NCBI GenBank assembly: GCA_034770075.1
Contig: CM068377.1
Coordinates: 56,414,275-56,478,274, forward strand
Direction: 5' to 3'
Length of the DNA: 64,000 bases
Source of the DNA: Aralia elata
Taxonomy: Eukaryota; Streptophyta; Magnoliopsida; Apiales; Araliaceae
Positions 1 to 11,895 of the stretch are shown here, piece by piece. The notes under the pieces are model-generated. The model was not told the DNA's origin and did not search any database. It worked only from the letters and a program-made list of their open reading frames with translations. A program made the position numbers and the translations under genes. The number at the start of each line of letters is the position of its first letter. Within the stretch, counting starts at the first letter, position 1.

Positions 1-1158
1 TAGTTATGTAGCATTCATTTCGTGGGTATGTCGTAATCTCGTGTGAGCCTAGGAACGCGACCCCGTGGTTCAAATCCGATGATGGACGTTTTGATGTATG
101 TAATAGATTCAAGGTGCTCGTTTTGTAACATGTAATCGTCGGGCCTTAAAACGACGCCAAGGCGAGAATCGGGTTTAAGGCCCCGTAGTAGTGAAATATG
201 TGATTGTTGGTGTTCGGGGATATTTTGATGGCTTACATGCCCGTGAATAGCCCCGACGCGTGTTTATGCTTGATTAGATTTTGTGACACAAAAATGATTT
301 CAAGGATTAAACGATGAAGATTTCTTATTAAAATCAAACAAGCTAGGTTATTAGAATCACGAGGTTAAAAATCGGAAGTGTTAATAAATGTCGATTCCTA
401 CTAAACGAGAAGGCCAAAGGAAATCATTTTCAACCATCACCAAAAATGGCTTTTATGAATGAACAAAATGTTTTATTAGACCTTTGTGCATAGGATTAAA
501 GATATCCTAGAAATTTCCCATCACTTTATGAAAGCAATGTACAGATTTCGATTCCTATTTTGACAAAGGTTTAAAAGATTCTTGTTTTGCCAAAACAACG
601 CCTAATAAAAATCTCATAGCGTTTGACAAGTAAAATCCAACCTTTCGCACGGATAGAGGAGCTCTCTCGTATTAACGGAAACGACATTCTAAAACATCCC
701 CGAAACAAGACACGATTTTTCATAAAAGCCAAATGTTTCACCTCACCACAATATTCACATAAGCACACACACACACACACACACACCCGCGCGTATACAC
801 ATTTCATGAATCAAAGGATAGGAAAGTATCAAGATTGCGGTAACCGTGTTTCACGGAAGTCGGGGGGTGCCTAACACCTTCCCCTCGCTTAAGCAAGCCC
901 CCGAACTCTATGAATCTCGGTTAGCAGAAAAATTAATTCGGAGTCACACATGAGCCAGCGATTTACGAAAAAATGAAACTCGGATGAGTTGGTACATCCA
1001 TTTCAAATATACCAATTGGCGACTCTGGTTAATTGGCTCATCATAAAAAAATGATCTTTCAAAACCCCGTCGACATCAATGCCGACCTTTTCCAAAAATC
1101 ATTCAATCAAAGGCTAAAATCGGAAAAGGACAAAGAGAGGAGAAACCCGGCGTCGACA
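1..1158 (+). repeat. OG1 5' LTR, 3' portion only
   Basis: This segment aligns base for base with 17835-18984 in the 3' LTR and ends in GTCGACA at 1158, followed directly by the primer binding site. It starts mid-LTR because the window begins there. A CA dinucleotide run near 764-784 is longer than in the 3' LTR. Short ORFs inside it are not genes. Confidence 0.95.
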
Positions 1159-1160
1159 GC

Positions 1161-1178
1161 TGGCGACTCTACTGGGGA
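1161..1178 (+). promoter_or_regulatory. OG1 primer binding site (arginine tRNA type)
   Basis: TGGCGACTCTACTGGGGA lies two bases after the LTR end. Ogre-type elements are known to use an arginine tRNA as minus-strand primer, with a TGGCGACTCC-type site. The primer identity is from family knowledge, not demonstrated here. Confidence 0.85.
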
Positions 1179-1931
1179 TTTTAGAGGGCTTAGGCCGCTT
1201 TCAAATCTTAATGCTATCTTATCCTTTTAAAATTCATAAAATGTGTGTGTGCGATATTTTGATGTTTTACTTTTTGTTGTGTGAATGTGTGTTTTTTCCC
1301 AATAAATGAATGATTGAATGGAATTGCTTTACCTTTTCATTTGCATACGGTGAGGGCGATGAATGTGAATGTATGTTGAGAGAGTACCTCCTCTTGAGGC
1401 GAACCTGTCGGTTGCTTATTACTGGACTCGAAGGGGCTGCTCCCCGGAGATGGCTTAGGAAACGCACCACCCAAATCCGCTCCAATCGAAAGGGCTCAGA
1501 CGAGTAGATTACGAAGATTTGGGGACCTTCATGCCGAAAAGCCCGTGAGAGTAACCCTAGGATAGGTCAGCCTCAGATTAACCCTACGCAGGAAAAGTTT
1601 CTTCATGCCTTTTTATATTGCACGCGTAAATGTCATGATCTCATTCATATATGCCTCCCTTTTCGTCAAGAATAAATTACTAACCTCTATCTTTCGCAGG
1701 GAACGGCTGGGGAGCTTAATAAAGCCATGTTTATTATTTGTCATTGCATTAGAGGACTACTGACTTTTTGTTTTACAGGGAAAGATTAAAAAACCCCAAA
1801 ACACAAAAGTTACAGCTTTAGCATGCATCCATTTTTTTTCTCCCCAAGACTAAACTTCGAACCTTAGTTTCTGTAGAATTGCTCCTCAAACCCGTTCGCA
1901 GTTTAAAAGGGCCCAAAACTCTATATCTGAA
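1179..1931 (+). other. OG1 leader region, no gene seen
   Basis: This is about 750 bp between the primer site and the gag start. Two short ORFs overlap on opposite strands (1267-1485 and 1310-1507); neither has a recognisable domain. I treat the stretch as untranslated leader. Confidence 0.6.
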
Positions 1932-3047
1932 ATGGCTGATATTCCATCTACCAATTCTGGTTCCATATCCAGGGAGGAATTTGATGACTTTAAGAAGCAG
2001 ATGTTAGAAATGGCCATAATGCTAAGAGAGTAGTTGATGCCCAGGCAGGAACCACCTAAGGAGGATCCACCTAAGGGCGAGCCAGTCGTCCCAAAGGCCA
2101 TTCCCGTACCAAACAAAACAGTGATTGCTATCCCGGAAGAGGGAGATACAGATGACCTGCGGAAGAAAATGAGACAAATGGAGGAAACCATCCAATCTAT
2201 GAAGGGCATAGGGTCCCTCGGCAGGGTTAACTATTCAGATTTATGTGTCTTCCCCGGAGCCAGATACCCGGAGAAATTTAAAATCCCCGAGTTTAAAAAA
2301 TACAATGGGAAGGGGGACCCCTACACACACTTGAAAATATACATTGGAGAACTCGGGTCTTATGCCGAGGACGAAGGGTTGAGAATGCAGCTGTTCCAGA
2401 AAAGCTTTACGGGGGAGGCAAGAATCTGGTATACCCGCCTTGACAACGCCCGAATCCACAACTGGGAAGAATTGGCCCATACCTTCTTAACCCAATACAA
2501 CTTTCAGGCCCAGATGGCCCCTGACAGGTACCAAATGACAAAGGTTAAGAAGCAACCCCGGGAATCTTTCAGGGAATATGCGCAACGATGGAGGGGCATG
2601 GCCGCACAGGTGAACCCCCCGATGAGCGAATCAGAGATGGTGATGACCTTTGTAGACATTCAAGAGGCACCGTATTATGAACGGGTCATCTCGGGGATTG
2701 GAAGACCATTTGCTGAAATGATTAAACATGGAGAGATGGTAGATATGGGGTTGAAATTGGGTAAAATCCGGGATTTTACTGCTTTAGAAACTGCTACCGA
2801 GCAAATACAGAATGGAAACTATGGCAGCACTTCCCGGAGGGTCCAAAAGAAGAAGGAAGAGGATGTCTCCCTCATCCTACAGGGGTCATCCAGAAAAATA
2901 GAAAGCCATCTTCCGGTACAGGTGCAGAGGGTAGGGCCATCCCGACAGCCAAACTTCACAGATCAAAGGGCAGAGGGCGAAGAAGATATGAGGCCTCGCA
3001 AAATCGAGTATTCACCCCGCTCGGGGAGCCGCTTGAACGGGTATTAG
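1932..3047 (+). pseudogene. gag: OG1 gag, matrix/capsid part
   Basis: Structural polyprotein forming the virus-like particle. The ATG at 1932 begins a natural N-terminus that runs in frame to a TAG at 2031-2033; the frame then continues from 2034 to 3047, so either the TAG is a nonsense mutation or translation starts at the ATG at 2037. The central part (about 2230-2800) is a retrotransposon gag capsid domain, with the typical FPGARYPEKFKIPEF entry and a WYTRL...W.EL...F motif. The last part of this ORF is probably out of frame: from about 2960 the native-looking sequence (basic stretch, then FTPLGEPLERVL) is read one base away, so a frameshift lies near 2880-2960. It leads into the nucleocapsid/protease region. 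Confidence 0.85.
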
Positions 3048-4876
3048 CGGTATTAGTAGCCCAAAAGAAGAAAGTTGGTTTGGCACCCCCGAGTGACCCA
3101 AAGGGTAGAAGGTTTGACCCGAGCAAGCGATGTGCATACCACTCCAGTTCCCCTGGCCATGATACACAAGACTGTTGGACGTTGAAGCATCGAATCCAAA
3201 ACCTGATTGACAGTGGGGAAATTGTGGTAGAACAGCCAGACTCCCCGAATGTTAAGGCAAATCCCCTGCCAAGACATGATGGATGGGGGGTCAATGCGAC
3301 GGAGGCGAGTGAAGCTGGGAGGCCGTCAAGGTTGAACTATGTGCAGAAAATTGAGGAAAGGATCAACGTGATAGATGATCATGGGAGTGCACGGGGAACG
3401 CCCATCAGGTTGATAGGGGTAAGTACGAATAGCACGGAGGGACCTGTCAAGTTGACAGCTCCGAGGCCCATCATCCTTGCGGTAAGGCTGCAAATCCCTA
3501 TCAGTAGTCTGAAGACTGTACCCTGAAATTATGGGGGGATGCCAGAAGAGGCGGCCAGTTGTGCTTCTGTGACGACAAAGGGGAACCCCTTGTATCTTCC
3601 CGGGCGAGTCCTTGAGAGCCAAAAGAGGAAAAATGAAGAGATTTCCGAGGAAAGGGCCATAGAATTTTTAAAAAGGATGGATCACCCGGAAACAAGAGGG
3701 ATCCAGATTTTAAATGAGGAGTCAACCCTAACCTCAGTCATGGACTTGGTGTTGTCATCCAGTGAGCATTGCAAGACCCTGGCGAAGGTTCTGGAGGAGG
3801 CATACGTACCCAAGGAAATTAGTGAGGAAGGTTTCGGCCAGCTGGTGGGCCACCTATTGGAGAATGATGTAATATCCTTTACGGATGAGGACATACCCAA
3901 GGAGGGAAGGGGACACCGGAAACCGCTACATATTGCGGTAATCTCCTCGGGTTATATAATGAATGGGGTGATGATTGATGGAGGATCGGCATTGAATATC
4001 TGTCCCCTCAGTACCTTGCAGAAGATGAACATCAACCCCAAGCGCCTACGAGCCAGTCATGTGGTGGTGCGAGCTTTCGATGGTTCTCGGAGGGATACAA
4101 TTGGAGAAATTGAATTACCGGTGGAGATAGGACCCTGTACTTTTGACATATCTTTCCAAGTCCTTGACATCGCGGCCAGTTATAACCTATTACTAGGGAG
4201 GTCGTGGATACATATGGCCGGGGCAGTTCCTTCCACACTCCACCAACAAATCAAGCTGATCATCGATGGGAATCTGGTAACAATCTCGGCCGAATGTGAT
4301 GACCCTTCTCCTCCCAGGAGTGGCCTGCCAGTGATAAATGTGGAGGAGTCGGCGGTACCTGCCAGCTTTCAAGCACTGGAGATTAGCACTCCCCACTATA
4401 GATGCCTGGGAGCTCCAGCTATGAAACCTAGGGTCTCTCCAGAACTTACCTTTGTGGCAAAGGAAATGATAAAAATGAACTTCCAGCCTGGACAGGGGTT
4501 AGGAAGGAGCGGTCAAGGAATCACCGAGCCCATCCGACTACCACAGCAGATAGGCAAAGCAGGGTTGGGATATCATGAAGGCATAGCACGGAGACACCGT
4601 CAGGGTATGGCTCCGATTCGGATGGCTGGCCCTCTGGTGACCAAGGTTAACAGTGAGCAGGGGATTAGCAAGCCCGTGATTGAGGCTGGGGATGAAGAAT
4701 TAACCTCCGTGAGTGATTGGTTGGCCAGAAGGGAAAGTTTCCTGCAGGAGGTCGCGAAGGAGTTTGAAACCAAGTGCTATATCCCGGACAATCAACAAAC
4801 AGTAAGGAGGGGACAAATATTATCACACCACCGGGAGCCCAACAAGTTGTGCCTGTCATCGATTGGGCAGGGCTAA
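2961..4876 (+). pseudogene. pro: OG1 gag C-terminus, aspartic protease and G-patch
   Basis: Continuation of the polyprotein. A degenerate zinc-finger-like CAYH...GHDTQDC segment near 3130-3180 is typical of Tat gag C-termini. The ORF is broken by TGA at 3524-3526, where a Trp codon is expected (TGG to TGA), then continues in the same frame. The protease active site is MIDGGSALN (about 3974-4000), the DGG variant seen in Tat elements. A glycine-rich G-patch segment (NFQPGQGLGRSGQG...GLGY, about 4480-4570) follows, as known for this lineage. The frame ends at 4876, but the downstream frame already overlaps from 4774, so one small indel lies near 4780-4820. Confidence 0.85.
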
Positions 4877-5027
4877 TTATTCCCGAAGAGGACCGGAAGG
4901 AGGACTCAGGCGACGTATCCGTGATCATCGGGGAAGTGTCCGATGTGAAGCCCCCTTTTATCCAGCGCATTTCATCTGACCTGACCGTCGACAACTGGAC
5001 CATGAAACCAGCAATATCCAAACAAGG
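4774..5027 (+). pseudogene. OG1 pro-RT linker, exon before intron
   Basis: This frame carries the end of the protease-side polyprotein (GAQQVVPVIDWAGLIIPEED and on) and would end at TAA 5029-5031. A GT donor at 5028 splits the codon just before that stop. Splicing to 5196 rebuilds a glycine codon and continues in the RT frame. The link to the upstream protease frame requires correction of a small indel, so the copy is defective here. Confidence 0.7.
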
Positions 5028-5195
5028 GTAAAACCCAATGTCAGGGTGGTAGACCCCAGAGGGTGGGGGAATGAAGAAGTTTTATTTTTGTTGTTGTTTT
5101 ATTTCTGCATAATTATGTCGTTTCTTCGTGTTATTTGAAAATGCGATCGTCGTGGGAAATGAGTTATATATGACAAGTATTTTGTTTCATGTCAG
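5028..5195 (+). other. Putative spliceable intron between protease and RT of OG1
   Basis: A GT...AG interval of 168 bp with a T-rich body. It contains the in-frame TAA at 5029-5031. Its length is a multiple of three, and removal keeps the frame into the RT ORF. The acceptor reads TTTGTTTCATGTCAG before GTGTACC. A spliced intron between protease and RT is an established feature of Ogre elements; actual splicing here is inferred. Confidence 0.75.
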
Positions 5196-6822
5196 GTGTA
5201 CCAATTTGAGTAATCCTTGCTTAACAAACGGTCTTTCAAATTTGAATGATGATTATGATTTTGACATTGAGCTGGATTTCGATTTAATGGGCATTGAACA
5301 AGACGAGACAGATTACGACGACGCGCCTGACGAGATCAAAGGATGGGTCGAGGATAAACCCAAACCCAACTTGGACCAAACCGTCACCATTGATATTGGA
5401 ACCCCTGACAAGCCAAAAGAACTCAAGATAGGGACGGACCTTACCCCCGACCAAAAAGCCGAAATGACTGAGTTACTAAAACAATATGAGGATGTCTTTG
5501 CCTGGTCTCATGAGGATATGATCGGATTGTCCACCGACATTGTGGTACACCGATTACCCATCAAGGAGGGTTTCAGGTCTGTCAAACAAAAATTAAGAAA
5601 GTTGAAACCGGAGTGGAGCTTAAAAGTAAAGGAAAAGATCATCAAGCAGTTCAGGGCGAGAATCATTATGGTGTCCACTTACCCGGAATGGCTATCCAAT
5701 GTAGTCCCAGTGGCTAAGCCTGGAGGAAAGGTGAGGGTATGTGTAGACTACAGAGATCTAAACAAGGCCAGTCTCAAGGATAACTTCCCGGTGCCTTTCA
5801 TACACATCCTGGTAGATAACACGGCCTAGTACGAAATGTACTCTTTTGTGGATTGCTTCGTGGGATATCATCAGATAATGGTGGCGGAAGAAGATCGGGA
5901 AAAGACCACATTCATCACCCCCTGGGGCACTTTCTGCTATAGACGATTGGCTTTTGGTCTCACAAATGCGGGGGCTACTTATCAGAGAGCCATGATGGCC
6001 CTGTTCCACGATATGATGCACAAGGAGATAGAAGTCTATGTGGATGACATTATTGTGAAATCGAAGGTTGAATCTGATCATATAACCCATCTCAAAAAGC
6101 TATTCGATCGGCTCAGAAAGTATAATTTGAAACTCAATCCAGCCAAGTGTGCTTTCGGAGTGCAGTCGGGTAAGCTCTTGGGATTCCTGGTTTGTGATCA
6201 GGGCATTGAGTTGGATCCGGCAAAGATTAAGGCCATTGTGGATATGTCGGCGCCTCACACAGAAAAGGAGATAAGAGGATTCCTCGGAAGGATAAACTTC
6301 ATCAGCCGTTTTATATCCCACTTGACGACTACATGTGAGCCGATTTTCAAACTGTTAAGAAAGGGTGCTTCCCAAGAATGGAATGGGCAATGTCAGAAGG
6401 CTTTTCAGACCATTAAAAAGCAACTGACTGAGGCACCAGTGCTGGTACCCCCGAAGGATGGGATCCCTCTGTTTATGTATATATCGGTCAATGCCATCGC
6501 GATGGGATGTATGCTGGGACAAAAAAATGAGGCAGGTAAAGAGCAGGCCATCTATTACCTCAGCAAAAGATTTAGCCAATGTGATCAAAATTACACTCCC
6601 ATCGAGAAAACCTGTTGTGCTCTGGCCTAGGCTGCCGGGAGATTACAGCACTACCTCCATGGGCATACGACGTACCTGATATCAAGAACGGATCCCCTGA
6701 AATATATTTTTGAAAGGCCCATGCTGAATTGTCGATTATCAAGATGGCAGTTAATCTTACAACAGTTCGACATGGTGTACGTGACTCAGAAGGCCATGAA
6801 AGGGCAGGGAATTGCAGATTAG
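5196..6822 (+). pseudogene. pol: OG1 reverse transcriptase and first RNase H
   Basis: Copies the element RNA into DNA. One frame runs through the whole region with three TAG stops: 5827-5829 (after DNTA, Gln expected), 6628-6630 (after CALA, Trp expected) and 6820-6822 (after GIAD). RT motifs are visible: VCVDYRDLNKAS near 5740, FGLTNAGATYQ near 5955 and the catalytic VYVDDIIV near 6033-6058. The connection/RNase H part follows (about 6370-6820). An acidic N-terminal stretch (YDFDIELDFDLMG) right after the intron is usual for Tat-type elements. The rest reads cleanly, so the copy is recently dead rather than ancient. Confidence 0.92.
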
Positions 6823-8670
6823 TTGGCAGAAACCCTGTCAGGAGGGATGGAGCCGTTAGAAACTCCTCTTCCGGGCGAAGACATATTTTGGGTATCACAC
6901 GAGAAATGTGATGAGGAGGGACAATTCTGGAAGCTGTATTTTGATGGTGCCATGAATGCCGAGGGGGCAGGAGCCGGAGCGGTCCTGGTCTCTATCACCG
7001 GAGAACAATACCCCGTGGCCACTAAACTGCATTTCAGCAATTCGAACAACACCGCTGAATACGAGGGATGTATCTTGGGACTCCGCTTGGCCCGCGACAT
7101 GGGAGTGAAGAGACTAGCGATGTTTGGGGATTCAGAACTGGTAATCAGACAAGCGATCGGGGTGTACAACACTAAAGAGCTTCGGTTACTTCCATACCAT
7201 CGTTGTGTTACCCAGCTGATGCAAGAGTTCGAAGATATCGCCTTCCGCCATATTCCCCGGGGACGGAATGACTTTGCCGATGCATTGGCAACTCTGGCCT
7301 CCTTAATCCACGTAATCAAGAACAGGGACAGTCCACAGATTGAGATAGCCGTACAGAATGCTCCGGCATATGAGGAACATGTGGCAGTGTTATCAGACGA
7401 GGTGGTGTTATCAAAGCAGCCCTGGTATCACGACATAAGGGAATATCTGAGAGATAGGTCCATTCCCGACCAGGTGAGTCGAACTGAGAGGATGAGAATT
7501 CAAAAGATGGCGATGAAATTTTACCTGAGTGGGGATTCACTCTACAAAAGGGATGCTGGTTTGGGACTGTTGCAATGCGTAGATGAAACACAGGCCCGAA
7601 GGATTATGAATGAAATACATGGTGGAGTGTGTGGGCCACATATGAGTGGACCGATGCTGGCCAAAAAGATCTTAAGAACGGGGCATTATTGGTTAACACT
7701 GAAGGCCGATTGCGATGATCATGTCAAACGGTGTTATCAATGCCAGGCGCACGGCAATGTGATCCATACACCTCCCAATGAACTGCACTGTATGACCTCC
7801 CCGTGGCCATTTTCAATGTGGGGAATGGATGTGATCGGACCAATAGAGCCCAAAGCAAGCACCGGACACCGATTCATTTTCGTCATGATCGATTATTTCA
7901 CCAAGTGGGTAGAGGCAGCTTCTTTCCCCAAAGTAACTCAGGAGGTCATCGTCGGTTTCATCAGGAATAATGTCATTTGTCGATACGGGCAGCCTGAGGT
8001 TTTGGTCTCTGACAATGCCAAGAATTTAAACAACGCCCTCATGAAAGGACTGTGCGACCAGTTTAAGATCAAACACCTCAATTCTGTCATTTACCGTCCT
8101 AAGATGAATGGGGCAGTGGAGGCTGCAAATAAGAACATCAAGAAGATTATGGCGAAAATGTCTGCTAATCATCGGGGATGGCCGGATTTGTTACCCCTCA
8201 CCCTGCTGGCATACCGAACGTCAACGCGTACTTCTACAGGGGCGACCCCTTACGCTTTGGTGTATGGAATGGAGGCCATTCTGCCAGTTGAGGTCGAAAT
8301 GGCGTCCCTCAGAATAGTGATCGATGCTCAGATAAGTGAGGAGGATTGGATGCAAAGTCGATACGACCAATTGGCCCTAATTGATGAAAGAAGGGTGGCT
8401 GCTGTCTGGCACGGCCAGTTATATCAACAAAGGATCTCTCGATCATATAACAAGAGGATAAGACCTCGGAAGTTCAAAGAAAATGATTTGGTGCTGAAAA
8501 GAGTCATGCCTTGTCAAGACGAAGCCAAGGGGAAGTTCGCCCCGAACTGGGAAGGGCCATTTGTGATTAAGAAAGTGCTATCCAGAGGAGCCCTCATATT
8601 GCAAGAAATGGATGGTGAGGAATTTCCACAACCCCTCAATTCCGACTCGGTGAAGCGGTTCTACGCCTGA
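6823..8670 (+). pseudogene. pol: OG1 second RNase H and integrase
   Basis: This intact 615-codon stretch is the end of pol, in the same frame as the RT but separated from it by a TAG. Residues about 35-165 form a second, archaeal-type RNase H (LYFDGAMNAEGAGAG, NNTAEYEG, GDSELVI and NDFADALA), a hallmark of Tat elements. The integrase follows: an H-H-C-C zinc-binding segment ending CYQCQ (about residue 304) and a catalytic core with D336, D397 and E433. D397 and E433 are exactly 35 residues apart, the canonical DD35E spacing. No chromodomain is evident, as expected for non-chromoviral Tat elements. Integrase inserts the cDNA and leaves the 5 bp TSDs seen for this family. Confidence 0.93.
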
Positions 8671-9158
8671 ATCATTAGTTCCTTTTTCCTTTGAGAGCGA
8701 ACTACGTAGGACCTGATCTCCCAACTTGTGGGGGTACGTAGGCAGCCATCATGGTGCGGTCCGATCCCTTAAAAAATAATCCTTTCCCTAACCAAAACTA
8801 ATTTTCAATAGCCAGATAAAACCTTCCTACACCCTCAAAACCTTCCCGAAGCCAGCTGCCTAACCAACTTCATCCTAAAGGACATAACCCTGGCCCAACC
8901 AAACAGTTAGCCAAAATCTGAGATTTAATCCGATGAAATCAAAAGGTGTACGGCAATATCTGTCAAATCTCCAGCAAGACTTGAGAAGAGAAAAAAGGCC
9001 AAATGTCAAAATCGTGGTCAACTGGATAAAATGAGGATCCAATGAAAGGCAATGATACGTCAAAAGGGGGAAAATGACTAATTTTAAATGCGTGTCTATA
9101 TATATAAGTCATTTCATTACAAGATTTCTCTTTCGATAACTGATGAAACTAACATAGT
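8671..9158 (+). other. OG1 region between pol and antisense genes
   Basis: About 490 bp without a convincing gene. A TACGTAGG motif occurs twice (near 8704 and 8733), flanking a short CTCCCAACTTGTGGGGG inverted repeat; similar TACGTAGG pairs are common after pol in Tat elements. The rest is A-rich. Confidence 0.5.
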
Positions 9159-10745
9159 CTATGCAGGAAATAAAATAATCTCCAAATCTGAAACTAGCTG
9201 AAGCAGGATGGACAAAATGGTGGATAGATCTGGAGCATCAGCATCTCCTGCAATCTGCTGCCCCATGATATCAATACGATCCAGTAAAGCAGTGGCTCGG
9301 CTGACAGTCCCAAAATGAGCATCTACAACTGCCCTGGTCTGAAATACAATGGTCTCTCTGTCAGTAATGGCAGCGTCTCTAGCCCGAATGGCATCATCTC
9401 TCTTGACAAGAGCAGCATCCCTCTCGGCCTCAGCAGTAATCAAGGCCAGGCAGAGTCGGGTATCCTCAGTAACCCGACTCGGGGCAGAATCAGCCGAGAT
9501 GGGGTGGTCTGTGGTATCTTCTGGGAGAATCACTCCAGAGTCATCAAAGCCCCCAGTCTGACTCAAACCAGCCGGCGCCGAGTCTCCGCGCAACCACTGC
9601 ACGTAAGCAAATGTCTGGATGTGACAGCTCTCACTATATCCGGCAAGGATCCTGCAAGACCAAAGATCGTATACCCGCAGTAGATCCCTCTCTGTCCGGG
9701 ATGATATAAGGAATCGGTAGGCGGCTGCACCCGCGAAAGGGTGTAAATCTCGTGTCTGATCAAACTGCCCCATAACCGCCAGGGGATGATAAGTCGTCAC
9801 ACCCCTCAAGCCAGCAATAGGGATGAAATCCAGGGTGGGCACGTGAGTCAAGAAGCTCATAAAGGAGCAATAGCCCGAGTAGACCAATAGATGAAAGGGA
9901 TCCTCAATGACCGACAAAAAGGGTGTCCAGGAGGCCACATCAGTACAGCTCATGGGACGAAACGAAAACTGCGTGGTTATGTCATGGCTGAAGCAAAACC
10001 CTTGGCGACGGAAGTGGCCGATGGGACTGAGATGACTCATGAACCACACGTACAACAAGGTCGAGCTCCCTCTGAATACCCTGCCTCGGAAGGATTGACA
10101 GTATGAAGCTGACATATAGGTATCCGCCAATATCATGTGAAGAATGGTGTGATCCTCCTGAAGGGCTCGAACAGCCGCGACAACCCGCATGTCCAACTGA
10201 TCAGGTCCTGTCGGCAAGTACAAAACTGAGATGACACAGGCCATCGGAACGTCCACTCTCAAGGCATCCCAGCGCTCCTCGGACACGAAAAAATCACCGA
10301 GGAAAAGACGAAAACTGTCAGGTGAGCCAAATCGGTCAATCAAGAACTGAAGGGGAACCATATGGTCGGATGTGATCACCGGTAACAAGACAGCCCTCCG
10401 CAAACCGGTGAAGGTCAAGAATTGACGGCGCATGGAACCAACTGTAACCCTAGCACAAGGTCTATCCAAAGGCAAGCCGGTGAAACGAGCATACTCCTCG
10501 AGGGTGGGGGTCAGCTCTACTGTCCCTAATCTGAACACCTGACGGGCAGGCGCCCAATAGCTCAGAATACCGTCCACAAAGCCCGCTGGCACCTGGAAGG
10601 ATAATAGGGACCAAGAATGGCCCAAAAGACCATCTACGATGACCGTGTCAGCCGGCAATAAACTGTTCAACCAGCGGAGAAAACTGCCAACCAACCCTGT
10701 GGAAGGAATGAAATCCAAACGTACCACGGCATCAGAGGACGACAT
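9159..10745 (-). CDS. Antisense ORF of OG1, DUF7745-like protein with C-terminal coiled coil
   Basis: An uninterrupted 528-codon ORF with an ATG start at 10745, on the strand opposite to gag-pol. The N-terminal half resembles the plant transposon-associated DUF7745 family; the best segment is FRLGTVELTPTLEEYARFTG, with a typical upstream LLGHSWSLLSFQVPAGFVDG. The C-terminal part (about residues 430-510) is Glu/Arg/Ala-rich and likely a coiled coil. It lies between pol and the other antisense gene. Unlike gag-pol it carries no stop, which suggests either chance or maintained coding potential. Its role is unknown; extra antisense ORFs are documented in Tat-lineage elements. The family name is recalled from motif similarity and was not searched. 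Confidence 0.75.
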   Translation of the reverse strand: MSSSDAVVRLDFIPSTGLVGSFLRWLNSLLPADTVIVDGLLGHSWSLLSFQVPAGFVDGILSYWAPARQVFRLGTVELTPTLEEYARFTGLPLDRPCARVTVGSMRRQFLTFTGLRRAVLLPVITSDHMVPLQFLIDRFGSPDSFRLFLGDFFVSEERWDALRVDVPMACVISVLYLPTGPDQLDMRVVAAVRALQEDHTILHMILADTYMSASYCQSFRGRVFRGSSTLLYVWFMSHLSPIGHFRRQGFCFSHDITTQFSFRPMSCTDVASWTPFLSVIEDPFHLLVYSGYCSFMSFLTHVPTLDFIPIAGLRGVTTYHPLAVMGQFDQTRDLHPFAGAAAYRFLISSRTERDLLRVYDLWSCRILAGYSESCHIQTFAYVQWLRGDSAPAGLSQTGGFDDSGVILPEDTTDHPISADSAPSRVTEDTRLCLALITAEAERDAALVKRDDAIRARDAAITDRETIVFQTRAVVDAHFGTVSRATALLDRIDIMGQQIAGDADAPDLSTILSILLQLVSDLEIILFPA

Positions 10746-11103
10746 CTGTGGAAAAATAGTATCAAAAAGACTGTACAGGGGTCATTTTCTATCCATAAAT
10801 AAGAAAAGCATGCATCATACAGTTAATAATAAAGCAAATAAAGTTTATAGAGATAAAAGAGAAATACTGCATGAATAAATAAATGAGTTCAGTACATAGT
10901 GCATAAAATGAAAACAGTAAAAAAATAAAACTAAACAGGTGCAGGTAGAAAAGCCCTATCATATCCTGATCTAAATGAAATCGATCTCATCTATGAAAGC
11001 GGGATCCTCAAACTGATCCCCTGGGGTCGTCGAGGTCGGAGGACCGAAATTCATGTCGGGGATGTATGGCTGCGTTGTGGCATCAGATGAGCTCGGGCCC
11101 GCA
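10746..11103. other. Spacer between the two OG1 antisense genes
   Basis: About 360 bp, A-rich near 10800-10940. It could hold the promoter of the 528-codon ORF and the 3' UTR of the antisense gene to its right. No clear TATA box or coding signal was seen. Confidence 0.4.
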
Positions 11104-11796
11104 TCATACCGCACCGTCAGGGTCGTAGGCATAAGCATCCTCTGGAGTCCGGCCCAGCACCCGAAGGTATAGAGACAACTGGTCTACCTGGCGGGTCAAG
11201 GTGGTGATCTGCTCAGCATGAGTAGGGCTCCGAACGCAGGCTGCCCTGTCCGTCATCATCACGGAGCCGGGGACCATATCCCCGAGGAAGAATGTGGCCC
11301 GGGTCTGAGGACCGACGGTGCGGGGCACCCACCAAGTACAGAAAGCATCACTCGTACTGGGACCCGTGGATAGCATCCGACCATCCTCCCCTGCAAGCAT
11401 GATCTCCGAGGGCTGAGAATCCAGCGGCCATAAGGTAGTGAAAGGAAGGGAATGCGGGATGCGGATCTCTCCAGTAACGCATCTGAATGCGCGCTCCCCC
11501 AGGTACATCACCCATCCTCCAACACTCTACAAAGTGAGGCGACGGGTGGAAAGTGCAAACTCCGGGCCGGTAGGATACCCATCTGTGAACCCCACATCCA
11601 GATGCTCAGAAAGATATGGCCTCCAGACGACCCCTGCAGTAGTGATCAGCTCCAGCTGGATGCGGCAGTGTGCAAAACTGCCAGATACCGGGACCTCCTC
11701 CAAGGTGCTATGATGCCATCGCCGACCCCGGGGATAGGTGTCCAAGCCGAGGGTGGTGACGGGCCGCAGACAAGGTAGGCGCTCGTAGGCCCAGAA

Positions 11797-11895
11797 CTAT
11801 CGAACAGAATAAGGCAGAGCATGAGTAACCAATAAAAGCAGAAAAGAGAAATGAAATGACGGGAAATACAATAAGAAAAAGGAAGAAAACCTCAC
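11797..11895 (-). other. Intron 2 of the antisense PMD-like gene
   Basis: 99 bp, starting GTGAGG at 11895 and ending TTCGATAG at 11797 on the minus strand, very T-rich. Removal joins GFYHFLL to FWAYERLP in frame, restoring the family's typical junction. Confidence 0.8.

Noticed and set aside
571..874. Overlapping ORFs around the CA repeat
   Set aside because: LTR sequence; the repetitive CVCVCV/THTHTH residues come from the dinucleotide run, and both recur at 18405-18780.
2031..2033. Programmed stop readthrough in OG1 gag
   Set aside because: Other stops in the same copy are plain nonsense changes, and an ATG follows directly at 2037; no readthrough context was seen.
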